Below, piece by piece: positions 32,483 to 40,875 of a stretch of DNA of 64,000 nucleotides (the stretch's first letter is position 1; each line of letters starts with the position of its first letter). The position numbers were made by a program, and so were the translations under genes. Source of the stretch: an uncultured Bacteroidia bacterium. GTDB taxonomy: Bacteria > Bacteroidota > Bacteroidia > Bacteroidales > UBA932. Under the pieces are notes generated by a model. The model was given only the letters and a program-made list of their open reading frames with translations. It was not told the DNA's origin and ran no database searches. The stretch is from NCBI GenBank assembly GCA_902789245.1, contig CADAND010000010.1, positions 73,323-137,322 of the forward strand, written 5' to 3'.

Positions 32483-33349
32483 ATGGAGCAGAAAGCGAAA
32501 CTGACCTTTCTCGGCACAGGAACTTCCGCAGGCGTCCCGATGGTCGCCTGCGACTGCGCCGTGTGCCACTCGGCAGACCCGCGCGACAAGCGCCTGCGCG
32601 CCTCGGCCCTGGTCGAATACGGCGGCCTGACGATCCTGGTGGACGCCGGCCCCGACTTCCGCACCCAGATGCTGCGAGAGAACGTGCATCACCTGGACGC
32701 CATTCTCTTGACACACAACCACAAAGACCATACGGGCGGGCTCGACGACATCCGCGCCTTCAACCTCGCGGAGCGCCATCCCGTCAACATCTGGTGCGAA
32801 CCCTACGTGGAGAACACGCTCCGCCGCGAGTACGGCTACGCCTTCGCGGAGGAGAAGTATCCCGGCGCGCCGGAATGGCACGTACACCACATCGACCCGA
32901 CGAAGCCCTTCACGGTGCACTCCAACGCGGGCGAGGAGATCCTGGAGTGGGAGCGCGGCTTCGGCTACCACCACCTGCCGCCGCACCCGGCCCCCGATGC
33001 CACCGTCGAGGTCGTCCCGATCCACGGCTGGCACCACTGCGAAAAAAAACTCTCCGTGCTGGGTTACCGTTTCGGCAACATCGCCTACCTGACCGACATC
33101 AAGATGCTGGACAGCGACGCGGAGCTGGAGAAGCTGCGCGGCGTGGAGTACGTCACCCTCGGCTGCGTCAAGATCGACCCGCACCATTCCCACCCTTCCC
33201 TGCAGGAGTGTCTGGATTTCTTCGGGAAAGTGGGGGCCCGCGAGTCCTATATCACCCACATGTCCCACCTGCTGCCCTGTCATAAGGATTTCGCGGCCAT
33301 GCTGCCGCCGCACGTGCATCCGGCCTATGACGGGCTGGTTATAGAATAA
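32483..33349 (+). CDS. MBL-fold metallohydrolase (PhnP-like)
   Basis: A 288-residue metallo-beta-lactamase fold hydrolase. KLTFLGTGTSAGVPM opens the fold. CDCAVCHSADP is a cysteine cluster seen in PhnP-like phosphodiesterases, where it can bind an extra zinc. LTHNHKDHTGGLDD is the HxHxDH metal motif, and the later PIHGWHH and IDPHHSHPS provide further ligands. PhnP itself cleaves cyclic ribose phosphates; the substrate here is unknown. The gene starts 2 bases after mtaB and precedes thiL by 5 bases, in a tight plus-strand unit. Confidence 0.87.
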   Translation: MEQKAKLTFLGTGTSAGVPMVACDCAVCHSADPRDKRLRASALVEYGGLTILVDAGPDFRTQMLRENVHHLDAILLTHNHKDHTGGLDDIRAFNLAERHPVNIWCEPYVENTLRREYGYAFAEEKYPGAPEWHVHHIDPTKPFTVHSNAGEEILEWERGFGYHHLPPHPAPDATVEVVPIHGWHHCEKKLSVLGYRFGNIAYLTDIKMLDSDAELEKLRGVEYVTLGCVKIDPHHSHPSLQECLDFFGKVGARESYITHMSHLLPCHKDFAAMLPPHVHPAYDGLVIE

Positions 33350-33354
33350 AGAAT

Positions 33355-34608
33355 ATGCCTCAACAGCTTTCCCAACTCGGCGAATTCGGCCTGATCGCGC
33401 AGATCCGCGAGCGCTTCCGCGCCCCGGAGGGGGTCACGGGCATCGGCGACGACTGCGCCATCCTGCCGCAGAACACCGGCCGCGACACCCTCGTCAGCAC
33501 CGATATGCTCATCGAAGGTACGCACTTCCTGCGCAGGGACATCTCCCCTTATGACCTGGGCTGGAAATCCGCCGCCGTCAACATCAGCGATATCGCCGCG
33601 ATGGGCGGCCATCCGACCGCGACCTTCCTGTCCCTGGCCCTGCCGGGAAACGTCACGACCGAGTGGACCGACGAGTTCCTGCGCGGCTACGCCGAGCTCT
33701 CCGATCGCTTTGGCGTCCCCCTGCTCGGCGGCGACACCACCGCCTCGCCCGACCGGATCTGCATCAACGTGACCGTGCTCGGCGAATGTCCCTCCGTGCG
33801 CGGGGCCCTGCGACGCGACGGTGCCAAAAAGGGCGACGTCATCTGCGTGACCGGTACGCTGGGCGACTCCGCCGGCGGGCTAAAAGCCATCTTTAAAGGA
33901 TTGAGACGCGATGCGGACGTGCAGCGTCTGATCGAGCGGCACTACCGACCGGTCCCGCGCGTCCCGGAAGGAGAGGAACTCCGCCTGAACCTGGGCGTGA
34001 ACGCCATGATGGACCTCTCGGACGGCCTCGCCTCCGACCTGCAGCACATCCTGGACGCTTCGGGAATGGACGCTGAGATTGACCTGGCGGCCATTCCCCT
34101 CTCCCTGGCGCTCAAGCATGTTTGCGCCAGCCAAGGCTGGGACCCGGTCCAACTCGCCGTCAGCGGCGGCGAAGACTACGAACTGCTCTTCACCTGCACC
34201 CCGCAGGCCGAGGCGCTGCTCAGCGTCCCGCACTTCGTCATCGGCAAAATCACGGACCGCACCCGCGGTACCGCCCGCATCACCTGGCGCGGCGCCCAGG
34301 GCCCCGTCGCCCCCGGCTTCGACCAAAGAAGGGGAAATAAGACAGGTGTCCACAAAAACGGCCACTGGTGCAATAAAAGTGGACACCTCCCCCCCCAAAA
34401 CCCCCGAAAAGGGCCCAAAACGCCGACAGGTGTCCAAAAATATCGCGTAGAATGGCTATTCTCTGTACGCCTGTCCCAAGCTGCCAGCATTTCGTCCACC
34501 GGATATAGTTGGCAAGGACTGGCTCCCGACGGGCAAAATGCCAAGTCCCTGCCGGCTTCCCGGAGAAGCATGGCGCTGGAATCGGGAACAGAAAACAGGC
34601 ATTTATAG
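33355..34608 (+). CDS. thiL: Thiamine-monophosphate kinase ThiL with an aberrant C-terminal extension
   Basis: Phosphorylates thiamine monophosphate to the diphosphate cofactor. Motifs include GIGDDCAIL (metal and ATP), STDMLIEGTHF, DLGWKSAAVNISDIAAMGG, MMDLSDGLASDL and SGGEDYELLFT. The true family sequence ends near residue 322 at PVAPGFD, where ThiL proteins normally stop within a few residues. Here the frame runs on for about 90 residues of low-complexity, repeat-derived sequence with no domain, to a TAG at 34606. The catalytic part is intact, so activity is likely. The tail appears to have formed when repeat DNA replaced the normal stop region. Confidence 0.9.
   Translation: MPQQLSQLGEFGLIAQIRERFRAPEGVTGIGDDCAILPQNTGRDTLVSTDMLIEGTHFLRRDISPYDLGWKSAAVNISDIAAMGGHPTATFLSLALPGNVTTEWTDEFLRGYAELSDRFGVPLLGGDTTASPDRICINVTVLGECPSVRGALRRDGAKKGDVICVTGTLGDSAGGLKAIFKGLRRDADVQRLIERHYRPVPRVPEGEELRLNLGVNAMMDLSDGLASDLQHILDASGMDAEIDLAAIPLSLALKHVCASQGWDPVQLAVSGGEDYELLFTCTPQAEALLSVPHFVIGKITDRTRGTARITWRGAQGPVAPGFDQRRGNKTGVHKNGHWCNKSGHLPPQNPRKGPKTPTGVQKYRVEWLFSVRLSQAASISSTGYSWQGLAPDGQNAKSLPASRRSMALESGTENRHL
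34341..34436. repeat. Repeat region at the thiL 3' end
   Basis: AGGTGTCCAC (34344-34353) is inverted at 34379-34388, and GACAGGTGTCCA recurs directly at 34425-34436. The segment between is C-rich (CCCCCC, then AAAACCCCC). It lies within the extended thiL frame. Confidence 0.6.
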
Positions 34609-34669
34609 TTACAGAATCGCAAAATTGCGATTCTGTAACTGTTTTAGGGCTTATTCTGTTCCGGAATTC
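34579..34669. repeat. Nested inverted repeat after thiL
   Basis: The inner arms are perfect over 16 bp (34607-34622 with 34625-34640, core ACAGAATCGCAA). Imperfect outer arms GAATCGGGAACAGAA (34579-34593) and TTCTGTTCCGGAATTC (34654-34669) enclose them. The thiL stop is at the inner arm. The structure could act as a terminator or be a small mobile relic. Confidence 0.6.
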
Positions 34670-34688
34670 GGACTCGGTACCAGGTGCC

Positions 34689-34716
34689 GGAGATGCCCGA
34701 TCAGGTCGGGCATGAC
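34689..34716. repeat. 28-nt dispersed palindrome, copy 1
   Basis: GGAGATGCCCGATCAGGTCG, continuing GGCATGAC, contains the inverted pair ATGCCCGA/TCGGGCAT. It is the same size and pattern as the copy at 40048-40075. It lies 12 bases from the glmS stop. Confidence 0.7.
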
Positions 34717-34727
34717 GTGCAGGGGAC

Positions 34728-36572
34728 CTACTCCACCGTGACGGACTTGGCGAGGTTGCGGGGCTGGTCGACGTCGCGACCTTTGGCGATGGCGACGTGG
34801 TAGGCCAGCAGCTGGAGCGGGATGATGGAGAGGATGGGCTCAAAGCACTCCTCGGTGTCCGGAATCTCGAAGGTCCAGTCGGACAGGGCACTGACGTCGG
34901 TGTCCCCTTCCGTGACAACGCTGATGATACGGCCCTTGCGGGCCTTGACCTCCTGGATGTTGGAGAGGATCTTCTCGTAGTTGCCGCGGCGCGGCGCGAT
35001 CACGACCACCGGCATCTCCTCGTCGATCAGCGCGATCGGACCGTGCTTCATCTCGGCGGCCGGATAGCCCTCGGCGTGTATGTAAGAAATCTCCTTGAGC
35101 TTCAGCGCACCCTCCAGGGCCACCGGATAATTGAAGCCGCGGCCCAGATAGAGGAAATTGTGCGTATAGGTGAAGACCTTCGCCAGATCGGCGATCTGTC
35201 CATCGTGCTCCAGGATCTTCGCAATCTTGTCGGGGATGACCTGCAGCTCCTTCACCAGGGCGGCGCGGCGCTCGTCAGAAACGGTGCCGAGCTGCTCGGC
35301 GAGGCTCAGCGCAAGCAGGAAGAGCGTCGTCACCTGGGCGGTGAACGCCTTGGTGGAAGCGACGCCGATTTCGGGACCGATGTGCGTATAGCAGCCGGTG
35401 TCCGTGGCACGGGCGATGGAAGAGCCCACCACGTTGCAGATACCGAAAAGGAAGGCGCCCGCCTCGCGGGCCAGATTCACGGCGGCCAGCGTGTCGGCCG
35501 TCTCGCCGGACTGGGAAATGGCAATCACGACGTCCGTCGGAAAGATGACCGGACGGCGGTAGCGGAATTCAGATGCATATTCGACCTCGACGGGCTTGCG
35601 CGTCAACTCCTCAATCATATATTTGCCGATCAGGCCGGCATGCCAGGAAGTGCCGCAGGCGCAGATGACAAAGCGGTTGGCGTTCAGCAGGCGCTCCCGG
35701 TTGTCGATGACGCCGGAGAGCTTGACCTCGCCGAGCTCAGGATGCAGGCGGCCCTGCATGGAAGCACGCAGGGTGCGTGGCTGCTCGAAGATTTCCTTCA
35801 GCATGAAATGCGGGAAGCCGCCCTTCTCGATCTCGCTCAGGCTCAGCTCCAGCTCCCGGACCTCGGGCGTCTGCTCGACGCTGCGCAGGTCCGTGATGCG
35901 GAGATCCTCGCCACGGCGGATGAAGGCGATCTGCTCCTCACCCAGGTAGACGACCTTGTTGGTGTACTCGATGATCGGAGAAGCGTCGGAGCCGACGAAG
36001 TACTCCCCTTCTCCCACGCCGATGATGAGCGGACTGCCCTTGCGGGCGGCGATCAGCTTGTCCGGCTGATTCTTGTCCATGATGACAAGCGCGTAGGCGC
36101 CGACGACGTGGTTGAGCGCCATCGGCACGGCCTCGTCGAAAGAGGCGCCGCGCGAGTCCATCATGTACTGGATGAGCTGGATGACCACCTCCGTGTCGGT
36201 CTGGGACTGAAAATGATAGCCCTTGCGGGTGAGTTCCGTCTTCAGGGCCTGATAGTTCTCGATGATGCCGTTATGGATCAGGGCGAGCTGATGGTTCTCG
36301 GAATAATGGGGATGCGAATTGACGTCGCTCGGCTCGCCGTGCGTCGCCCAGCGGGTGTGGGCGATGCCCGTGCTGCCGGACACATTCTTATCCGCAGCCG
36401 CGGCCTCCAGGTCCTTGACCTTGCCCTTGGTCTTATAGACGACCAGGTCGCCGCCGTCATTAATCAGCGCGACGCCGGCGCTGTCATATCCCCGGTACTC
36501 GAGCCGGGTCAGTCCCTTGATCAGAATCGGGTAGGCCTGCCGGCCACCGACATATCCAACAATACCACACAT
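34728..36572 (-). CDS. glmS: Glutamine-fructose-6-phosphate aminotransferase (isomerizing)
   Basis: Makes glucosamine-6-phosphate from fructose-6-phosphate and glutamine, the first step toward peptidoglycan and lipid A amino sugars. The 614-residue protein begins MCGIVGYVGG with Cys2 as the glutaminase nucleophile. It contains HTRWATHG and GIIENYQ in the amidotransferase half, and two SIS isomerase domains (ISQSGETADTLAA; EGALKLKEISYIHAEG). It ends KSVTVE, as the family does. It is the last gene of the nitrogen cluster, 12 bases after purF. Confidence 0.98.
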   Translation of the reverse strand: MCGIVGYVGGRQAYPILIKGLTRLEYRGYDSAGVALINDGGDLVVYKTKGKVKDLEAAAADKNVSGSTGIAHTRWATHGEPSDVNSHPHYSENHQLALIHNGIIENYQALKTELTRKGYHFQSQTDTEVVIQLIQYMMDSRGASFDEAVPMALNHVVGAYALVIMDKNQPDKLIAARKGSPLIIGVGEGEYFVGSDASPIIEYTNKVVYLGEEQIAFIRRGEDLRITDLRSVEQTPEVRELELSLSEIEKGGFPHFMLKEIFEQPRTLRASMQGRLHPELGEVKLSGVIDNRERLLNANRFVICACGTSWHAGLIGKYMIEELTRKPVEVEYASEFRYRRPVIFPTDVVIAISQSGETADTLAAVNLAREAGAFLFGICNVVGSSIARATDTGCYTHIGPEIGVASTKAFTAQVTTLFLLALSLAEQLGTVSDERRAALVKELQVIPDKIAKILEHDGQIADLAKVFTYTHNFLYLGRGFNYPVALEGALKLKEISYIHAEGYPAAEMKHGPIALIDEEMPVVVIAPRRGNYEKILSNIQEVKARKGRIISVVTEGDTDVSALSDWTFEIPDTEECFEPILSIIPLQLLAYHVAIAKGRDVDQPRNLAKSVTVE

Positions 36573-36584
36573 AACGGTATATAT

Positions 36585-38321
36585 CTAAATGGTTTTCAAT
36601 ACTTTCTCAACATAGTTCACAAACGCCTCATTGCAGAGTCGGATGCCCCCCGGGGTGGGATAGTGTCCGGTGAAATACCAATCACCGGGATGGTTCGGGC
36701 AGGCGCTGTGCAGGCCCTCGATGCTCTGGAAGACCAGCTCAACCGGCGTTTGCATACCTTCCGGACGGAGCATCTCCACGATCTTGGCGTTGATTTCCTC
36801 CACGGAGAAGGGAGCATAGATGTTCCGCACATGGTTCTTGGACAGCGGATCCGTCTTGCAAGCCTGGTAGATGTCGGAAATCAGGTGCTGCATACCGCGC
36901 TCCTGCAGCAGGGCGATGGCGGCGCGGAAGGCGCAGAGCTCCTCGAGATGCGACATGTCGATGCCATAATAGTCCGGGTAACGGATCTGCGGCGCGCTCG
37001 AGACCATCACGATCTTCTTCGGGTGCAGGCGGTCCAGGATCTTGAAGATGCTCTCCCGCAGGGTCGTGCCGCGCACGATCGAGTCGTCAATCACGACCAG
37101 GTTGTCCACGCCCGGCTCCAGCGAGCCATAGGTAATGTCATAGACGTGGGCGGCCAGGTCGTTGCGCTCGTCCCCTTCCGTGATGAAGGTGCGCAGCTTG
37201 ATGTCCTTGACCACCACCTTCTCGATGCGCACGTCATGGTCCAGCCGACGCACACCCTCCGTCATGCCGTAGAAGGCCACTTCGGCCGTGTTCGGAATGT
37301 AGGAGAAGACGGAATGCGCCACGTCGCCGCCGATCGCGTTCAGGATGGCGGGCGTGAGCTGCTCGCCCAGGTGCTTGCGCTCCCGGTAGATATCGCGGTC
37401 GGAGCCGCGGCTGAAATAAATCCGTTCAAAGGAGCAGGCGCTGTTCTCTTTCGGCTGCTGGATCTGCTCCAGCTGCATCTTGCCGTGCTTCGTCACGATC
37501 AGGGCCTGACCGGGACGGAGCTCATGGATATCGTCGGCCTGCAGGTCGAAAGTCGTCTGGATGACGGGGCGCTCACTGGCCACGACGACGATCTCCTCGT
37601 CCTGATACCAGAAGGCCGGGCGGATGCCCCAGGGATCGCGCACAGCGAACATCTCGCCGCTGCCCGTCAGGCCGCACATCACGTAGCCGCCGTCGAAATG
37701 CGGCATCGTCGAGCGCAGCACGTTCCCCATCTTCACGTGGTCGTCGATGAATTCCGTAATCTTGATGCCCTCCAGGCCCAGCTCCCGCGCAATGGCATAC
37801 AGGCGTTCGACCTCGCGGTCGAGCCGGTGGCCCATCAGCTCCAGGGTGATGTACGAGTCGCCCATGATGCGGGGAGACTGTCCCTGCGCCGTCAGGAAAT
37901 CGAAAACCTCGTCGATGTTGGTCATGTTGAAGTTTCCGCACAGGCAGAGATTCTTCGCGCGCCAGTTGTTGCGGCGCAGGAAGGGATGTACGAACTGCAG
38001 CCCGCTCTTGCCCGTGGTCGAGTAGCGGAGATGGCCCATGTAGAGATGGCCCAGGAAGGAGCCGTCGATGGCTTTGATCACCTCGGTGATCGCGTCCTTG
38101 CCCATCGCCCGCTCGCGGAACATGTACTCCTCGCCCACCGGTGCGTCCAGGTTGACACAACCCACGCCCGCGCCTTCCTGGCCGCGGTTGTGCTGCTTCT
38201 CCATCAGGAGGTACAGCTTGTTCAACGCGTAACGGTCCGTGCCGTATTTCTGCTTGTAATAAGAGAGCGGTTTGAGGAGACGGATCATCGCCACGCCGCA
38301 TTCATGCTTCAACACTTCCAT
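36585..38321 (-). CDS. purF: Amidophosphoribosyltransferase (large Bacteroidetes form)
   Basis: Commits PRPP to purine synthesis using glutamine. The 578-residue protein has a probable short propeptide (MEVLKHE) before the nucleophile cysteine in CGVAMIRLL. Class II glutaminase motifs follow (QHNRGQEGAG, GHLRYSTTG, CGNFNMTN). The PRPP-binding loop is VVIDDSIVRGTTLRESI. It is longer than E. coli PurF (505), with an extended C-terminus (NHPGDWYFTGHYPTPGG) usual for one Bacteroidetes paralog. It has its own promoter box and is coupled to glmS. Confidence 0.94.
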   Translation of the reverse strand: MEVLKHECGVAMIRLLKPLSYYKQKYGTDRYALNKLYLLMEKQHNRGQEGAGVGCVNLDAPVGEEYMFRERAMGKDAITEVIKAIDGSFLGHLYMGHLRYSTTGKSGLQFVHPFLRRNNWRAKNLCLCGNFNMTNIDEVFDFLTAQGQSPRIMGDSYITLELMGHRLDREVERLYAIARELGLEGIKITEFIDDHVKMGNVLRSTMPHFDGGYVMCGLTGSGEMFAVRDPWGIRPAFWYQDEEIVVVASERPVIQTTFDLQADDIHELRPGQALIVTKHGKMQLEQIQQPKENSACSFERIYFSRGSDRDIYRERKHLGEQLTPAILNAIGGDVAHSVFSYIPNTAEVAFYGMTEGVRRLDHDVRIEKVVVKDIKLRTFITEGDERNDLAAHVYDITYGSLEPGVDNLVVIDDSIVRGTTLRESIFKILDRLHPKKIVMVSSAPQIRYPDYYGIDMSHLEELCAFRAAIALLQERGMQHLISDIYQACKTDPLSKNHVRNIYAPFSVEEINAKIVEMLRPEGMQTPVELVFQSIEGLHSACPNHPGDWYFTGHYPTPGGIRLCNEAFVNYVEKVLKTI

Positions 38322-38329
38322 AATCGGTG

Positions 38330-38337
38330 CAAAATTA
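38330..38337 (-). promoter_or_regulatory. Promoter -7 box for purF-glmS
   Basis: TAATTTTG on the minus strand ends 8 bases before the purF ATG. Confidence 0.5.
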
Positions 38338-38356
38338 CACTTTTTTCAGAAAAAAA

Positions 38357-40024
38357 TTACAGCGCATGCTCGTGCACACCGGATACGGCGCGTCCACTGG
38401 GGTCGTTCATCCCCTTGAACGCGGCATCCCATTCCAGCGCCACGGCCGTGGAGCAGGCTACGCTCGCCTCGCTGGGCACGGCGCGGGCAGCACTCTCGCT
38501 CGGGAAAAGCTCCGCGAAAATCGAGCGATAGTAGTACTCCTCCTTGCACTGCGGCGGATGCACCGGGAAGCGCTCCGCAGCGTGCGCCATCTGCTCGTCG
38601 GTAACGGCCTCGGAAGTGATCTTCTTCAGCGTGTCGATCCAGGAATAACCCACGCCGTCGCTGAACTGCTCCTTCTGCCGCCAGGCGACCTCCTCCGGAA
38701 GCATGTCGGCAAAAGCCTCACGCACGATCTTCTTCTCGATGGTCGAGCCCGGACACATCTTCGCTTCGGGATTCAGGCGCATCGCCACATCCAGGAACTC
38801 CTTGTCCAGGAAAGGAACGCGACCCTCCACGCCCCAGGCGGAGAGGCTCTTGTTGGCACGCAGGCAGTCGTAGAGGTGCAGCTTGGAGAGCTTGCGGACC
38901 GTCTCCTCGTGGAAGGCGCGCGCATCGGGGGCCTTGTGGAAATAGAGATAGCCGCCGAAGATCTCGTCGGCCCCCTCGCCGGAGAGCACCATCTTGATAC
39001 CCATCGACTTGATCACGCGCGCCAGCAGGTACATCGGCGTGGAGGCGCGGATGGTCGTGACGTCATAGGTCTCCGTGAAATAAATCACATCCCGCAGGGC
39101 GTCCAGGCCCTCCTGGATGGTATAGTTGATCTCGTGATGGACGGTGCCGATGTGCTCGGCCACCCGCCGCGCCTTCTCAAGATCCGGCGCACCCTTCAGA
39201 CCCACGGCAAACGAATGCAGGCGCGGCCACCAGGCCCGCGTCCGCGAATCATCTTCAATGCGCATCGCGCTGTACTGCTCGGCAATGGCCGAAATGACGG
39301 AAGAGTCCAGGCCGCCGGAGAGCAGCACCCCGTAGGGGACGTCGGACATCAGCTGCCGCTTCACGGCACTCATCAGCGCCTCACGCACGGCGAGGGTGGA
39401 GGCGGGGCCGTCCTTGACGGCCTCGTACTCCATCCAGTCGCGCGTGTACCAGCGCTTTACGCCCGGCTCGCGGCTCCAGTAGAGATGGCCCGGCAGGAAG
39501 GGCTCGTAGCGCTCGCACTGCCCTTCCAGGGCCTTCAATTCGCTGGCCACGTAGACCTTGCCGTCGGCGTCGTCGAATCCGATATAGAGCGGGATCACGC
39601 CGATGGGGTCGCGGGCGATCAGGAAGGCATCCTTCTCCACGTCGTAGAGCGCGAAGGCGAAGATGCCGCTGAGATCCTCCAGGAAATCCGGCCCTTTGTC
39701 GCGGTAAAGGGCCAGAATCACTTCACAGTCGCTGCCCGTCTGGAAATCATATTTCCCGGCATAGCGGCGGCGGATCTCCTGGTGATTATAGATCTCACCG
39801 TTCACGGCCAGCACCAGTTTCCCGTCCGGGGAGATCAGGGGCTGCCCGCCCGACTTGGGGTCCACGATGCTCAGGCGCTCGTGGCAAAGGATGGCGCTGC
39901 CGCCACACCAGATGCCGCTCCAGTCCGGTCCGCGATGGCGGATCCTGCGACTCATCTCCAGGGCCTTCCGACGCAGCGCGTCAGACTGCTCCCTGACATT
40001 GAAAATACCGATTATTCCACACAT
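38357..40024 (-). CDS. asnB: Asparagine synthetase B (glutamine-hydrolysing)
   Basis: Converts aspartate to asparagine with ATP and glutamine. The 555-residue protein starts MCGIIGIFN (Cys2 nucleophile). It has RHRGPDWSG and LAVNGEIYNH in the glutaminase domain, and the ATP pyrophosphatase loop VLLSGGLDSSV. VLSGEGADEIFGGY and the VEGRVPFLD motif follow in the synthetase domain. The start at 40024 is used because the catalytic cysteine must be residue 2; the longer frame reads through an upstream repeat. Confidence 0.97.
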   Translation of the reverse strand: MCGIIGIFNVREQSDALRRKALEMSRRIRHRGPDWSGIWCGGSAILCHERLSIVDPKSGGQPLISPDGKLVLAVNGEIYNHQEIRRRYAGKYDFQTGSDCEVILALYRDKGPDFLEDLSGIFAFALYDVEKDAFLIARDPIGVIPLYIGFDDADGKVYVASELKALEGQCERYEPFLPGHLYWSREPGVKRWYTRDWMEYEAVKDGPASTLAVREALMSAVKRQLMSDVPYGVLLSGGLDSSVISAIAEQYSAMRIEDDSRTRAWWPRLHSFAVGLKGAPDLEKARRVAEHIGTVHHEINYTIQEGLDALRDVIYFTETYDVTTIRASTPMYLLARVIKSMGIKMVLSGEGADEIFGGYLYFHKAPDARAFHEETVRKLSKLHLYDCLRANKSLSAWGVEGRVPFLDKEFLDVAMRLNPEAKMCPGSTIEKKIVREAFADMLPEEVAWRQKEQFSDGVGYSWIDTLKKITSEAVTDEQMAHAAERFPVHPPQCKEEYYYRSIFAELFPSESAARAVPSEASVACSTAVALEWDAAFKGMNDPSGRAVSGVHEHAL

Positions 40025-40047
40025 AGGCTTTACTGTTTGTTCCTGTT

Positions 40048-40075
40048 GGAGATTCCGGATCATGTCCGGAATGAC
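40048..40075. repeat. 28-nt dispersed palindrome, copy 2
   Basis: GGAGATTCCGGATCATGTCC, continuing GGAATGAC, has the inverted pair ATTCCGGA/TCCGGAAT. It aligns position by position with the copy at 34689-34716. It lies in the leader of asnB. Confidence 0.7.
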
Positions 40076-40125
40076 TATAAATGACTAAAACGAAACGACG
40101 GTTGTATTCCGATTGAACGATACCG

Positions 40126-40842
40126 CTACGGCTGCAGCGTGAAGCCGATCACGAAGAAGGCCTCCCGGCTGTACGGATTGGCTGCAACCTGCGCGAAGAC
40201 GGGGATGGAGAAACTGTCCGTAATGGCGATCTCCTTCGACGCGGTCAGCGAGAGGTTGACCAGCGCGAACTTCTCCGTGCCATAGAAATCCGTGGCGAAC
40301 GGAACCACGCCGACGGCTGCCGACCAGTCCGCACCGCCGAGGGTGAACGGAGCGCTGAGTTCCAGATAGCTGCTGAAAGCGCGCTTGCCGGCGGGGTTCA
40401 CACCGTCGTTGCCGGCGAAGTTGGTGTACCACTGGATGGCGGCGAAGCCGAAATCATAACCGATATTGGCCTCGAAGACGTGGTTCGTGCAGTCGGAACG
40501 GTACATGAAGTAACGGTTCAGCGGGTCCAGACCCGCATCGAACCAATAATCCGTCACACCGATATTGAAGCCGCCGATCGTGTAGCTTAACGTCAGGTCG
40601 AACTCTTTCGTGTCGGCCGGATTGGCGATTCCAACCGATCCCCAGGCCGACAGGCTCAGCCCCTTCCAGCCGAGGCCGAGCGTCGGTTGGAAGGACACGC
40701 CGCCCAGGTCCAGGCCGCGCCAGATATAGCGGCTGACGAAGTCAGCACCGACAGAAGCTTCCAGCTTGTCCTGTGCCCTGGCTGAAGTCAGGGAAGTGAA
40801 AGGCAGGACTGCAGCAGCGATGATAGCTATTATCTTTTTCAT
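40126..40842 (-). CDS. TorF-like predicted outer-membrane porin
   Basis: A 238-residue exported protein with signal peptide MKKIIAIIAAAVLPFTSLTS, then AQDKLEASVGADFVSRYIWR, the typical opening of TorF-family putative porins. The remainder alternates short beta strands and ends FFVIGFTLQP. It follows the ammonium transporter gene by 33 bases in the same unit, so it may provide outer-membrane passage for ammonium or another nitrogen source; this is inference from position. Confidence 0.8.
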   Translation of the reverse strand: MKKIIAIIAAAVLPFTSLTSARAQDKLEASVGADFVSRYIWRGLDLGGVSFQPTLGLGWKGLSLSAWGSVGIANPADTKEFDLTLSYTIGGFNIGVTDYWFDAGLDPLNRYFMYRSDCTNHVFEANIGYDFGFAAIQWYTNFAGNDGVNPAGKRAFSSYLELSAPFTLGGADWSAAVGVVPFATDFYGTEKFALVNLSLTASKEIAITDSFSIPVFAQVAANPYSREAFFVIGFTLQP

Positions 40843-40875
40843 AAGGAATTACATTTTAGAAGTTAAACAAAAGGA

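Noticed and set aside
34176-34622. Minus-strand open frame of 148 codons at the thiL end
   Set aside because: No recognisable domain or ribosome site, and it overlaps the thiL catalytic part and repeats; probably chance, although a gene relic cannot be excluded.
34797-38531. Open frame of 1244 codons on the plus strand opposite glmS and purF
   Set aside because: Antisense to two certain enzymes, with shadow-type composition and no domain.
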